A stretch of 64,000 nucleotides of DNA from Hyparrhenia diplandra. Its lineage: Eukaryota > Streptophyta > Magnoliopsida > Poales > Poaceae. A program made the translations under genes and the position numbers. How positions within the stretch are numbered: position 1 is the first letter of the stretch; each line of letters starts with the position of its first letter. The DNA is taken from positions 1,116,001 to 1,180,000 of the forward strand of contig JADLZK010001932.1 in NCBI GenBank assembly GCA_015847255.1, read 5' to 3'. Below, one piece after another: positions 1 to 9,889 of the stretch. The notes under the pieces were generated by a model. The model searched no databases. It saw only the letters and a list, made by a program, of their open reading frames with translations, and had not been told where the DNA came from.

Positions 1-59
1 AAGGACGAGAACAAGTTGATAATCGTGATTACATCACCGTAGATGAACTGCTTGAAGAC

Positions 60-2110
60 ATGGCAGAAGACAATGCGGGTGGAGATGATGGTGAACAGTC
101 AGTAGTTGATGACATGTCGCCCGAGGATGCTGATCTTTTCGAGGATATTGCTAACCTCAAAGATGAAGATGACGTGTTGTTTGGCAATCCAAGATGGCTC
201 GAGAATTTTAGACAGATGAAGCAGGTGGCAATTGACCCTCTCTACAAAGACGACGGCAAATGTCCGAAGCATTGCACGGTGCTACGTTTTAACCTAACGA
301 TGTTGATGCTGAAGGCTCGCCACGGGTGGTCAGACACGAGCTTCAATGACCTGTTACGGGTCCTCGGTGACACTGTTTTACCCGAGGGGAATAAGGTGCC
401 CGCCAATACCTATCGGGCGAAGAAGCTGATTCGTCCTGTGGCGATGAAGCTTAGGAAGTTTCATGCGTGCCCTAACCATTGCATTCTATACCGGGGTAAC
501 TATGCGGACTTGCAGAACTGTCCGCGTTGCGGCGATAGTCGTTACAAGAGGAATGCTGGGTGTCGTGCCACCGATGAGGAGGGACCGTCGAGAGGGCCCA
601 AGAAGCAGAAGACGGCCGGCAAGAAGAAGCAGATGCCACCTCCTGAGGACGAGGAAGAAGAGGGTTACACCTGCAGGAAGATCCCCCTGCCCTATCGGTG
701 TGGTACCTACCCGTGCTCGATCGCCTGCGTGCAATTTTTGGGAACCCGAGAGGATGCCAAGCCGATGTCCCGGCATGCATCGCCCGAACGCACGAAGAGG
801 CGATGGCAAGTCAGCGACACCCTCAGATGCCAAAACGTGGAAACGCATCAATGACATGTTCCCGAGTTTGGGGACGAGCCCAGGAACGTAAGGTTCGTGA
901 TTGAGTACCGACGGGATGAATCCGTTCGAGACCTCGGTAGTTCGTGACAAAGACCTGGCCGGTCACCCTCACCATATACAACCTGCCTCCCTACGAGTGT
1001 CTGAAGCGCAAATATCTTCTACTGGCCATGCTCATTTCCGGACCAAAGCAGCCCGGCAATGATATAGATGTTCTCATTGAGCCAGTAATGGAGGAATTGG
1101 CGGAACTGTGGAAAGGGGTCAAGATTATGGATGCGTCCGAGAAGAAGAAGTTCACTCTAAAGGCCATGATAATGGCCACCATCAGTGATTACCCTGCTCT
1201 CTTTTCATTATCGGGCAGATTAAGGGGAAGACGGCTTGCACGCTTTTGCATTGAGAATACCGCTCCACTTACCTTAGCGGATCCCAAAAGACGGTGTACA
1301 TGAAGCATCGTGAAATTCCTCGCAAAGAACACAGTACCGGAAACTTCGATGGATGAGTACTTTGACGGCGAGCAGTGGGTGAAACGGAGGAGCCGGAAAG
1401 GGTAAAGTACGGGCCAAAGGTGTTTGAAATGGTGAAGAACATAAACCACGAGTTTGGAAAGAAGAAGAAAGCCGGTGAGCCAAAGGCAAAGAAGAAGTTT
1501 TAAGCGAACAAAAGGCAAAGTGGAAGAAGAAGAAGAAGAAGAAGCGTAAGGTAACCCAACCGCACCGCCCAAAGTCCCATTCAAGAAGTGGGGTCGATTT
1601 TCTTCAAGCACCCGCCATACCGAAGATGCTCCATACACCTCATGCCATCGATAACATGCATCTACTGTAAGAATTTCTTCGAGAGCTTAGTCGGGATTTT
1701 CCTAGACATCAAGACTAAGATGAAGGACGGTGTCAAGTCACGTCAGGATCTTGCCGACATGGGCATCGGCCCGAACTTCACTTGACACCCTCGGGAATAG
1801 CGGAAAAGTCGACCTTCCGCCCGTGAGCTACAATCGACACGGGATGAAAAGAGGGATTTTTGCAAATGGCTCGGGGATGTCAAAGTGCCGACCGGTTTCT
1901 CGTTCCAACATGAAGAGCATTGTATCGATGAAAGACCTCACACCGCCAAACTTCAAGGCCCATGATCGCCATGTCATGCCGACGGTGTTCCTTCCAATTG
2001 TGATTAGGTGCATCGCCCGGAAGTTCGTGAAGATGGTCGTTACACGCCTGTGCTACTTTTTAATTGCATCACGTAGTATGAGGCCAGGTCGAAAATGGGT
2101 AAAGAACTCG
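60..2110 (+). pseudogene. CACTA TNP2-like transposase, degenerate
   Basis: Frame 60-854 contains the transposase segment around WLENFRQMKQVAIDPLY, LTMLMLKARHGWSD and LRVLGDTVLPEGNKVPAN, then the Cys-rich HACPNHCILYRG and NCPRCGDSRY stretch. This is the classic N-terminal half of plant TNP2 (Transposase_21) proteins. A shifted frame continues at 944-1303 with TWPVTLTIYNLPPY, LLLAMLISGPKQPGND and FTLKAMIMATISDYPAL, part of the conserved core. Around 1590-2060 further shifted frames give FFKHPPYRRC, LVGIFLDIKTKMKDG, VPTGFS and MVVTRLCYF, matching the later part of the same protein. Frames change near 770, 905, 1300, 1505 and 1785, so no full-length product is possible. The normal function is cutting the CACTA ends; this copy is a relic. 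Confidence 0.88.
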
Positions 2111-2119
2111 CAAAGAAGA

Positions 2120-3532
2120 ACGAACTCAGGCACAACCTCGCATGGTAGGATATTTTGGTCATAAGGGTGGATGGCGGCGAAAGAAAGGGAGGACGCCGGA
2201 GAAAGGGATAGAGAATCCGTTGCTAGACCTTCCCGAGAGGACACGTGACTTCTTCTATGCCCGTCACCCCAAGAAGCGTAAGACTGGCAAAGACGCCCAA
2301 GTACAATGACCCAAAGGTCGACGAGGTAGAGAAGAAGGTGATGCTTGTCAAAGAGGCCAAGGCGCGCCGGGAGTTCCAACCTAGGAGGGAGCACCACGAG
2401 CCGACCGAGGCAATCGGAAGACCCGAGCACCGCGGGCCGAAGTTTGGGGCCGTGGCTCGAGGTATAGCCGGAAGACCGTGGATTCTTGGGCATCCGACGC
2501 GCCAACTACCACACGAGGCGAGGTACAAGGAAAACCTTAGGATGCAAGGCTATGAGGAAGCCATAAAGGACATAGTCGAGAAAACAATAGAAGAGGTATT
2601 AACGACAAGAGGTCTTTCCAACATCCAAGGAAGCCAAGGTGTGAGTACGAGTGCCGGAGCTACGAACAACCCAATCGACGATCTCGTCGAACCCGCTGTG
2701 GGCAAGCTCTATATACCCGTTGGCGTGAAGGGGAAGAAGAAGGAGGTGGCCACCGCCATAGTGTCTCGCACCACGGAGAGAGATGTTGTACAATAACGAG
2801 CCGGTCCCACCCGACTATGCCTTCGTTTATCCGGAATCCATAGAACCAGGCCTTGGTGATGAGGAGATCGATATCCCTGGTGAACAAGGAGAAACAAGTA
2901 CTCAAGGACCTTCGGGTGGAGAGGGAGTACCTATGGAACAAGGAAGACATTGTCCTGTGGAAACCGACGACACCACCTCCGAAGGTAGCGCCCGCAGCCC
3001 TCCCTCCTTCTCCCCGGGTGGTGGTGGCGATGATGATGATGATAACAACGATGATGGTGGCCGAGGTGGCGGAAGTCCTCGTCCGAACCCACCTCCGGAA
3101 GAACGGAAGGAGGAGATGGCGGCAAGACACCCCTGTTACGGGCGACGGCGAGAGGACACCTTCTCCTAAGCATGACAAGGGGGGCCGCCTCCCACGCCCT
3201 TCAAGCGCCCAATGGTCAAGGAGGTTCCGTAAAATGTAAGGTATAGAAACAAAAATACATGGCTAACTTGTACTATGCATTAATTGGTGGCTAATGTAGT
3301 TCAATTCCACATGCATAGGATTCTCAACACCGCCCGGAGCGGTCGAAGGGCGATGAGGTCGAATGTTCCCCAAGCGCCGAAGAAGAAGAAGCTATCAAAA
3401 GAAGATGAGGAAGTTCTTGCCTTGACCAACAAATATTTAGATGAGGAGGCCAAGAAGGAGCTAGCGGAGAAGGAAAAGGACCTCCGATTGGCTAAGCGAG
3501 AACTGGGGGCCGTGAAGACCGGCAACTACTAG
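2120..3532 (+). pseudogene. CACTA second ORF (plant transposase-associated protein), degenerate
   Basis: The frame at 2245-2796 and short flanking frames (GYFGHKGG at about 2142, LPERTRDFFYARHPKKRK at about 2227) match the second protein encoded by many grass CACTA elements. Conserved-looking pieces are EFQPRREHHEPTEAIG, PEHRGPK and YKENLRMQGYEEAIKDI. Downstream (2783-3169) an acidic, Pro/Ser-rich low-complexity stretch follows. At 3284-3532 a charged, Lys/Glu-rich segment probably forms a coiled coil (roughly KKKLSKEDEEVLALTNKYL onwards). Several frameshifts separate the pieces. The molecular role of this ORF is not well defined in the family; DNA or partner binding in transposition is an inference. 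Confidence 0.7.
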
Positions 3533-3633
3533 GTACGTATATGCGTGATAATCTCAACCAAACTTAGCCGGACATATTACATTATGCGTGACGTAGCTAG
3601 AAGATGCTAACGTACATCTCCTTCTCAGTATAG

Positions 3634-5094
3634 GAATTATATACCCCATCGGCGGGGACAATGGGTCACCGACCGCCTGAACTACTTTGAGCTTGGCAAG
3701 TTCATGGTGCCCAAGGGCCGCCTAATCGAGGAAGAGGAGTGGGACACTCGCAGGTTCCACCTATTATATAAGCATGCAGTTGATCGGGGTGACGGATTTC
3801 CATTTCGGGGTTCCTAAAGAGCTCTTTCACTTGACTTGACATTTCACCGCCAATAGGCTTCGATTTAAATGTGGCGGTTGCTACGGCGCGCCAGACCTCG
3901 ACCAATCCGTTGTCACCCTCTATGCTGCGTGAGTTTGTTTACCGATCATTACGCGCTCGTACACAACTAATTCTAGCTCTCCGATTCTATAATGACGTGA
4001 CCACATGTGCTTGCAGGATGCAAGCATTGATAGCCCAAACGATGAATGAGCCAGTTGTGTTTCTATGTCCAGCGTATATAGACGTGGCGGAATTTTCTGG
4101 ATACTGGATGGAGAGCCAGAGGAACGAAGAGCTCAGGAAGCTGGGCAAGGCCGAACAATATAAACACTATAAAAGATTATGCGATGCAAGAGTTAGAGAG
4201 ATGGCAGACTACATCCGTAAGTGCATGAAGAAGATCAAATGGGAGGCCGGTTGTCTCATTGCGCCCAACATATCAAGTAAGTCAAAAGCAATACTTTTTT
4301 TATTTTTTGAACACTTGGAATCTATCTCTAATCAAATAAAATGGTGTAGCATGGCCGGTATAGAAACAACAGCACACATTGGCCACTGGATTACTTGGCT
4401 AATCTTCCCTCAGGATGGAGCGGCCCTTAGGCTGGACTCGTTGTATGATACGCCAAAAGGCCTCTACAAACATTTTGAACAGCCCCGCACCGTAAGTCAG
4501 TCACGACACTTGTATACTATTTCATACCACAAACTTCGTAAGTCATGACCTTTGTGGGATTTCGCAGGGGCTTACAAGGATTACTTGAAAGACCCCGAGT
4601 CATTGGATCGGAGGATGAGCATACGCAAAGAAAAACATAAGGATGAAATGAAGATCGGCGAGATTACGAGGTATATGCAGCATTACTCGTTTGCTTGTCC
4701 ATATTGAATGGTCTCATAATATTCTAACCATTTTTCGGTACATATATCGTGCATGCAAGTCGCGGTAAGCAGCCTTTTCGGCAAAGCAATCGTGTGGTTT
4801 CCATGCTCAGACGTTCATATCCCGCAAAGTGACGTGTACCGCACTCACGTGGCGCGAGCTGACGAAGAAAAACCACGCAAGATTTTTGGAAGAAAGGCTT
4901 GGGACGACCTTACGTTCAAGAAACTGGTTGGCGCCATCCGTAGGGGCGTCGTTGAGGACGTTATTGCTACCTACCGCCATTTCTTCGACCCTAACAAAAG
5001 CGACCTTGCTACAAACGAGGACTTATGGGAACTACGGGACTGGAGAAATAAGCTAGACATGAAGGACTATATGTGGGATGACATTGATTTGTAA
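3634..5094 (+). pseudogene. CACTA Ulp1-like (C48) protease region, degenerate
   Basis: Segments at 3637-3780 (PRRGQWVTDRLNYFELGKF), 3871-4548 and 4753-5094 together match the C-terminal SUMO-protease-like protein carried by many grass CACTA elements. The central piece has MNEPVVFLCPAYIDVAEFSG, an amphipathic charged helix (EQYKHYKRLCDARVREMA), and a GHWITWLIFPQDGAALRLDS stretch. The last piece holds the His followed by an Asp-bearing strand, as in C48 peptidases. The expected Gln and catalytic Cys block downstream is not recognisable; that stretch (about 4700-4800) is scrambled. The terminal part (FGRKAWDDLTFKKLV to the stop at 5094) resembles the element-specific tail. Gaps at 4270-4350 and 4500-4570 may be introns or indels. 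It is not a host SUMO protease. Confidence 0.7.
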
Positions 5095-5337
5095 CCTAGC
5101 TAAACGTGATTGAGCAATCGATCGTTCGATCGAAGTTTTGTAAATTTCGATGTGTGGTGGTCACTTTTAAACTCTAAGTGCTTTAATTGAATGTCCATGT
5201 TAGTTGAATGTTAAATTGTGATGCATGTTTAAGATTTATGTGAATATTCTCTTATTTTATTATTTAATATGTGGTTTAAATCAAAATTTATAATTTTATA
5301 ATATTTTTAAATTATTTTTTTATTAATCCTGAATTAA

Positions 5338-5602
5338 TTAACCGTGGCGGGCTTTTAACAAAAACCGCCATGGTTAATACATTAACCATGGCGGGCATGT
5401 AACGATGCCCGCCATGGTTAATCTATTAACCGTGGCGGTTTTGTTAAACGCCCGCCACGGTTAATCGATTTTCCATGGCGGGCATGGAGTCCGCCCGCGG
5501 TTAATCGAACGATTAACCGTGACCCTAGCCCCGTGGCGGATCTAATGCCCGCTACGGAAAATCGAAAAATGCCCGCCACGGAAGTTCAATTCTGTAGTAG
5601 TG
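5338..5602. repeat. CACTA 3' subterminal fold-back repeats
   Basis: The last 265 bases of the element hold repeated ATTAACCGTGGCGGGC-type motifs in alternating orientation. Three consecutive units (5338-5377, 5382-5421 and 5426-5464) are each near-palindromes with arms of about 18 bases ending in TTAACC/GGTTAA. More degenerate copies follow up to the terminal CTGTAGTAGTG. Subterminal repeats in this superfamily bind the TNP1/TNPA-type accessory protein. The palindromic arrangement could also form hairpins in a read-through transcript. The 5095-5337 stretch just before it is AT-rich and has no recognisable coding content. Confidence 0.85.
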
Positions 5603-6130
5603 ACGCCATTGTCGGCGGCGGGGGCCAATCATGTCATCCACGCCATCTGAGGCGGACCTTGCGCGCAGCTTTTCGTCGCCATCGCCATCGGGATCATCTT
5701 CATGCGCGGGGCCTTCATGTGCGGCTGCCTAGAGACGCTGCTCGCCCGCTTCATGGCGCGGCATGGGACCGCGAGGCCCGAGACCGAGGAGCTCTGCAAA
5801 GGCACGGGACCGCCAGGTCCGCCACAAGGTTCCACCGCCAGCGCAGCATAGGAGTGCCCCCGAGCGCACACACGCTACCAGGGGCGATGGGGACCGGGTG
5901 GGCGTCCAGGCCGGGGACGCTCCTTGGGAGATGGCGGGTGGTGCTCCACCCTTGACGTCGTCCCGATGACCTCTCCCAGCTTCACGTCCGGGACCCACTA
6001 ACACGGACGAAGTATCGGTGCTTTTAGGTGATCCGGTGACAAATTTTTTTGCAGACCGAGCATCGGCCACAACGGCTGTCACCGGTACCCAGACCTTATC
6101 TCTCCCCTCCAAGCATCGCACAATCGATAC
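5603..6130. other. Unassigned GC-rich stretch between CACTA end and subtilase copy A
   Basis: No gene could be identified. On the plus strand an open stretch at 5651-5848 encodes a possible membrane segment (QLFVAIAIGIIFMRGAFMCG) ended by a TAG at 5849. It lacks a start codon after the upstream TGA and looks like a gene fragment at most. The segment is not similar to the corresponding part of subtilase intron 2 in copies B and C, so it is either another insertion or foreign flank. The homology with intron 2 begins at about 6130. Confidence 0.4.
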
Positions 6131-6241
6131 ATTGTGGGCAGTGTTATAGCGTGCTTTGTGTTGTGATGACATAAAGGAGACAGAGAAAAACAACTCGCTA
6201 GCGAGATAAAAGAGCTAGTCTCACACGTGGTCACCCTCTTA

Positions 6242-6450
6242 GGGCCCCTCCAATGGCAATCTCTTTCCTAGCTTGGAGGAAATAAACTGATTAAAATACT
6301 AATCGCTAGCGACTCACTCGTCGGTTAGCTCGGAGCATTGAGCATGAGTGCGTACGTGTGTATTCGGCAATAGTAGCTATATTATTTTAGTATATATATA
6401 TAATACGGGTCAGCCGCGGCGACGTCGACAACACTTCGTTGCGGACGCCC
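6242..6450. mobile_element. Harbinger-like MITE in intron 2 of subtilase copy A
   Basis: A 209-bp insertion is flanked by TTA on both sides (6239-6241 and 6451-6453), the target-site size and sequence expected of PIF/Harbinger MITEs. The ends are imperfect inverted repeats, GGGCCCCTCC and GGGCGTCCGC read inwards. Copies B and C lack it at the homologous intron position: the intron sequence flows from the CACAAGCTATA side to the GACTAGCTC side without it. There is no coding capacity. Confidence 0.72.
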
Positions 6451-6886
6451 TTATAGCTTGTGTTCTCGGGCTTTGATGTTATATTTTTTTTTCATCTGTC
6501 TTGCTTCTCTCTCTCTCCCTCTGTGATGGAGACATGCTCTATATCGAATTTGTATTGCTTAACGAGATCTAGACTTTCTGCTTGATTTCATTTTTCATTT
6601 GAAACGATTTAAGATTCTAAATATTCAATAGAAGCCAGCACAGTTAAATATATGTGTGTCCACATGCCACTTCACTCAAAACCACTGTCAAAACCACTGC
6701 AAACTACCACTGCAAACTATTTGACTGGGGTTAATATATCCTGTTTTGAAAGTAAATAAAGGCGGTAAGTTGTCTAGTATTTGAGTTTGCTAATGTTTTT
6801 TAAGAAATTTGGTGACAAGTTAAGGGGCTAACCAGTTTTTTTTTTAACAAAAATATGGTTTATCACTGAAAGTGAAATCGCCTCAC

Positions 6887-7225
6887 CTGCCATCGTCGAG
6901 GACCTGGTTGAGCAGCCGGTGATGAGTAGATTTTGCTGCAGAGAAACTACCAGCAGCCAACTCTGATGACGGTTCATGCTGATGCCCCATGTACACGATG
7001 TACACCTGTAGAAGGACACACATTATAACTTTATAAGAGTTCTTGCTCCATCGATCAGGGCTCGATGCATGCGGACTCTCAGGGACTGACCTGCTGCGAT
7101 GACCGTTGATCACCATCGCCGCTAACCTCTGAAGCTGAAGCATGCAAGCTGCTGCCGAGGAAGACGAACACGCAGACGGCAAGAGCCGAATGGGTGATGA
7201 GCGCCTTGTGCACGGCGGTTCCCAT
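6887..7225 (-). pseudogene. Subtilisin-like protease copy A, exons 1-2 only (partial)
   Basis: Minus-strand exon 1 (7225-7091) starts at ATG and encodes a signal peptide beginning MGTAVHKALITHSALAVCVF, ending CAG|GTCAGT. Exon 2 (7005-6887) starts after TACAG and encodes VYIVYMGHQHEPSSELAA.. to the ..LDDG.. donor CAG|GTGAGG. VYIVYMG is the start of the inhibitor I9 propeptide of plant cucumisin-like (SBT) proteases. The intron 2 sequence is homologous to copies B and C down to about 6130. No catalytic exon follows before the CACTA element. Exons 3-9 are either deleted or lie left of the window, separated by the CACTA insertion. Compared with B and C, this copy is inverted. Within the two exons seen there is no frameshift. 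Confidence 0.85.
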
Positions 7226-7514
7226 CGTGTGCTTAGTTCCAAGTTTGGAAGTATGGGTGATTGGAAGTGTGGCCTTTTTCAGTATAACATAAATGGTGAA
7301 TACGTACGTAAAACCGGTCGTGCCGTGCGTGTCCAAATAATTAAATACAGGTGTGTGCTGAGGATCGTGATTTGCATATTCACCGCCTCGCTTCCACCGC
7401 ACAATGTATGTTTGGTGTCTTGTCTGAGTCTGACGGTGAGTTTGTAGACACTTGCGTGGATCATTCGCTTTTTTGTGTGTTATTAAAAATTTCCACGTTC
7501 CCACATACGTCAGG
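7226..7514 (-). promoter_or_regulatory. Upstream region of subtilase copy A, homologous to promoters of B and C
   Basis: Read on the minus strand, this block keeps the order seen upstream of copies B and C: an AACCTGACGTA motif, an AACGTGGAAA motif, a GCGAATGATCCA motif, then GGCACGACCGGTT and TACGTACGTATT, then an AAAAAGGCCAC stretch close to the ATG. Homology ends exactly at the inverted repeat that starts at 7515. A good TATA box is not obvious, since the position has TTATACTGAAAAAGG. Regulatory function is inferred only from conservation between copies. Confidence 0.6.
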
Positions 7515-7592
7515 TTGTTCCTTCGCCTGCATCATGTCATGTGTGGTTTTAATAATTTGTCAAATAATGACATGACGCAGGCGAAGGAACAA
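7515..7592. repeat. 26-bp near-perfect inverted repeat at the copy A junction
   Basis: Arms 7515-7540 and 7567-7592 are reverse complements with 25 of 26 bases matching, separated by a 26-base AT-rich spacer. The core is CGCAGGCGAAGGAACAA in the right arm. The hairpin sits exactly where the inverted copy A promoter homology stops and the plus-oriented LINE remnant begins. It may be a fold-back left by the inversion event or a very small foldback element. Confidence 0.8.
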
Positions 7593-8230
7593 TAAAGAAT
7601 GCTAAACAAAGTTTATTTCTAAAACTTTGGAGGAACCTAAAATGAAACAGAGGGCAGTAGGCATTGAAGGGGATTGCCTCGTGACGGTAGCGAAAAGGGG
7701 AGGGAACGCCTTGGATCATTTGCTTTGGCTCTGATTCAGACAAGAACTTTCAAAGAAGAGTTTGCTCTCAATGATCAGCATGATAAATGGTCTTCAATCT
7801 GGGGAGCATTCTTAGTTTCAAAAGCTTATAAATTCATCATGGGACACAGGCACACTCCTCAGGCTTTGAAATGGGGCTTTGGAAAACTTTCTGTCAGCCT
7901 ATGCACAAAATGTTCTTTTTGGCTTCTATTGAAGAAAAGAATGAGCACTACAAATATTTTGAAGAGAAAAAGAATGCAACTTGAAACCTATGATTATGCT
8001 CTTTGCCTAAATGCAGCCGAGGAAACAATGGAGCACCTGTTATTGGGCTGTCAATTTGCCACTGTTGGAGTTCTATTGGGATTATTGTTCAGAACCAAAA
8101 TGATATCTTTGATGCAATTGAACAGATCAAAAGACAGACCAACCTTGCTTTCTTCATGATAATAATTAATTATTCTGGTGTGTTGGTCCATCTGGACAGT
8201 AACAAATGACTTCATCATCTTCAAAGGTCG
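7592..8230 (+). mobile_element. LINE remnant L1 (reverse-transcriptase zinc-binding tail)
   Basis: The plus-strand frame 7674-8159 encodes FKEEFALNDQHDKW.SIWGAF, SKAYKFIMGHRHT, WLLLKKRMSTTNIL and NAAEETMEHLLLGC. This is the zf-RVT domain found at the C-terminus of plant L1-type LINE polyproteins. A shifted frame ends with the usual FFMI..YSG/CWSIWTV tail. Two other copies of the same remnant lie upstream of subtilase copies B and C, and the shared non-coding head (GAATGCTAAACAAAGTTT) shows they are one duplicated unit. No full reverse transcriptase is present. Similarity to the other copies stops near 8230. Confidence 0.8.
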
Positions 8231-9889
8231 GCATAACCTTGTGTTGTCTTGCATTAGAGAATGCATACTAACACTTAGCTTGAGATGCCTAGTTAGTTTA
8301 AAGGTACCTTGCAACATAATAATATGTAGGCAAGTTTTTTATATGAAACTTGTAGAGCCCGAAGACATATACAACTTAATTAGTGGTTGATGACTTTTTT
8401 TATTTAATGTTATTTGAAGTCCAACTAAGTTTTAAGTTCATAGAGTTTTAAACTTTAAATTATTTGAATCTTTCAAATGACCTCAGATGGAGATACAACA
8501 GAAATCAAAGTTGTAGTGCTCGACGAGATATAAAACCTTTTAGTTTAAACTTTTTTACTTAAAATTTTTTTTTTTTTTTGCTTTCTTATATTCATTATAA
8601 GATCCACTAAAGTGAAAAGAAACATTCACATAGTCACAACAGACTTGATGGTGTAGTGGTAAGTGAGTTCCACCTAAAATCTTAGGTCATTAGATTGATT
8701 TCCTGCTACAACAAACATCTGATTATTTCTATTTTTTTTGTTTTCCTTTCAGATGGTTAAAACCTAACAACTTCATTTGTTTCCTTGGCAACTCAACCCA
8801 CAATGAATTGATTTGTGGTGGCCAGCCCTCAAAGTAATAGCTAGTTTCTGGACTCCCTACCCTTATCGGTCCTTCCTTCCGGTGTTGGCCACCGAAGTTA
8901 TTTCCTTGCCGGTTTTGGTTCCTTTCCTTGAGTGTTTTGACCCTCAAGGGTATTCGATTTTGTTTTTCCATGGTAGTGTTTGGTCTAGAAGAAATATCTC
9001 AAGTGTGATTAATCTAGTACTACTTGACATTCCAACTAAAATCATTGGCTTCCCAAGTAGAGACCTTGTCAAGCTTTCCACATTTCAAACTTTTGAACCA
9101 CATATATTGGTCGGCCTTTTTTGCAAAGTCATCTTAGATGTCTTTCTTGTAACATTGCCTTATCTTGTACCTACCTGATGGTGTTTAAGAACCGACTAGT
9201 GAATTTATGAATGTCGCGCTACTCCAGGAAGAAGATGGTAACACTCGTAACACAAGGAAAATATATTGGTTCGGTACTCAGCCCTACGCTCAGTCCCAAA
9301 GAGGGTGGCAAGTTTGTGTTCCGCGGTTGAAATGCTCTGAGGGCTTACAATTCAAGGTAGGAGATGAATGAAGTGAACGAATGATAATGTGATCGCTCCT
9401 CCGGGGCCAGATTACAGTATAGTGTTGGGTTCCCTCGACTTGAGTGGTTGAGAAACTAAGGTAGAGGAAAACTTGTTCGTCAATCCATCTTATCTTGTCA
9501 GGATGTTCTAACACATCGACTATGGTTATCATGGGCTTGCTTCTTACGTCAAGGCAAGGCAATGGTGTCACTGTTTAGGTCATGGTGGCACTATTGATGT
9601 GATAAGTGTCTACCATCTCCTTTGTGCGGCATGGGCCTCCTTTTTGGCATTGTGGCTCTCATCGTTGAGGCATGGAGGATGTTACGCTCTTGGCATCCAG
9701 GGGCACATCACTCCTTCGGATGCACCCACTGATCCTCCAACCAATATGCAAGGACCAGTGACCCAGCACGAATGTGCAAGCTAAACTCAGAGGTGAGCTC
9801 GTTCCTAAGCGATCATTTTCATATTTCAGGTAATTGATTACTACCATCACATTATTGTGCTCGTTCCTAAAACGACACTCTTTCTCGAG
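8231..9889. other. Intergenic stretch with no identified gene
   Basis: I recognise no coding domain in these 1.66 kb on either strand. Short open frames at 8729-8971 (minus) and 8813-9178 (plus) overlap each other and show no known motif. The stretch 8230-8640 is AT-rich. A tRNA-promoter-like motif occurs at 8649-8702 (listed separately). The motif TACCATCACATTATTGTGC occurs twice, at about 9841 and 9911, the second time inside the duplicated unit that starts near 9890. Confidence 0.4.
8641..8760 (+). repeat. Possible tRNA-derived SINE head
   Basis: TGGTGTAGTGG at 8649-8659 fits the pol III A-box consensus TRGYNNANNGG exactly. GATTGATTT at 8693-8701 is a degenerate B box at the usual spacing of about 35 bases. 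The sequence continues into a T-rich stretch. No clear target-site duplication was found, so this is only a suggestion. Confidence 0.35.

Larger units (their letters stand above)
1..5602 (+). mobile_element. CACTA (En/Spm) DNA transposon, 3' portion
   Basis: The element enters from the left edge and ends at 5602 with ..CTGTAGTAGTG, the reverse complement of a CACTACTACAG terminus typical of CACTA transposons. Before the end lies a block of subterminal repeats built on GTGGCGGGC. The interior encodes, in order, a TNP2-type transposase, a second transposon ORF and a Ulp1-like protease region, which is the usual grass CACTA gene order. All coding segments carry frameshifts and stops, so this copy is probably not autonomous. 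The 5' terminus and left target-site duplication lie outside the window; the base triplet after the end is ACG. Confidence 0.9.

Noticed and set aside
3871..4548. Host SUMO protease gene
   Set aside because: It lies inside the CACTA element, lacks a recognisable catalytic Cys block and is broken, so it is the transposon's own Ulp1-like ORF.
5338..5602. CRISPR-like array
   Set aside because: The repeats are inverted and imperfect, without uniform spacers, and end at a CACTA terminus in plant DNA.
8641..8712. tRNA gene
   Set aside because: An A-box-like motif is present but there is no acceptor stem or cloverleaf and the B box is degenerate; at best a SINE head.
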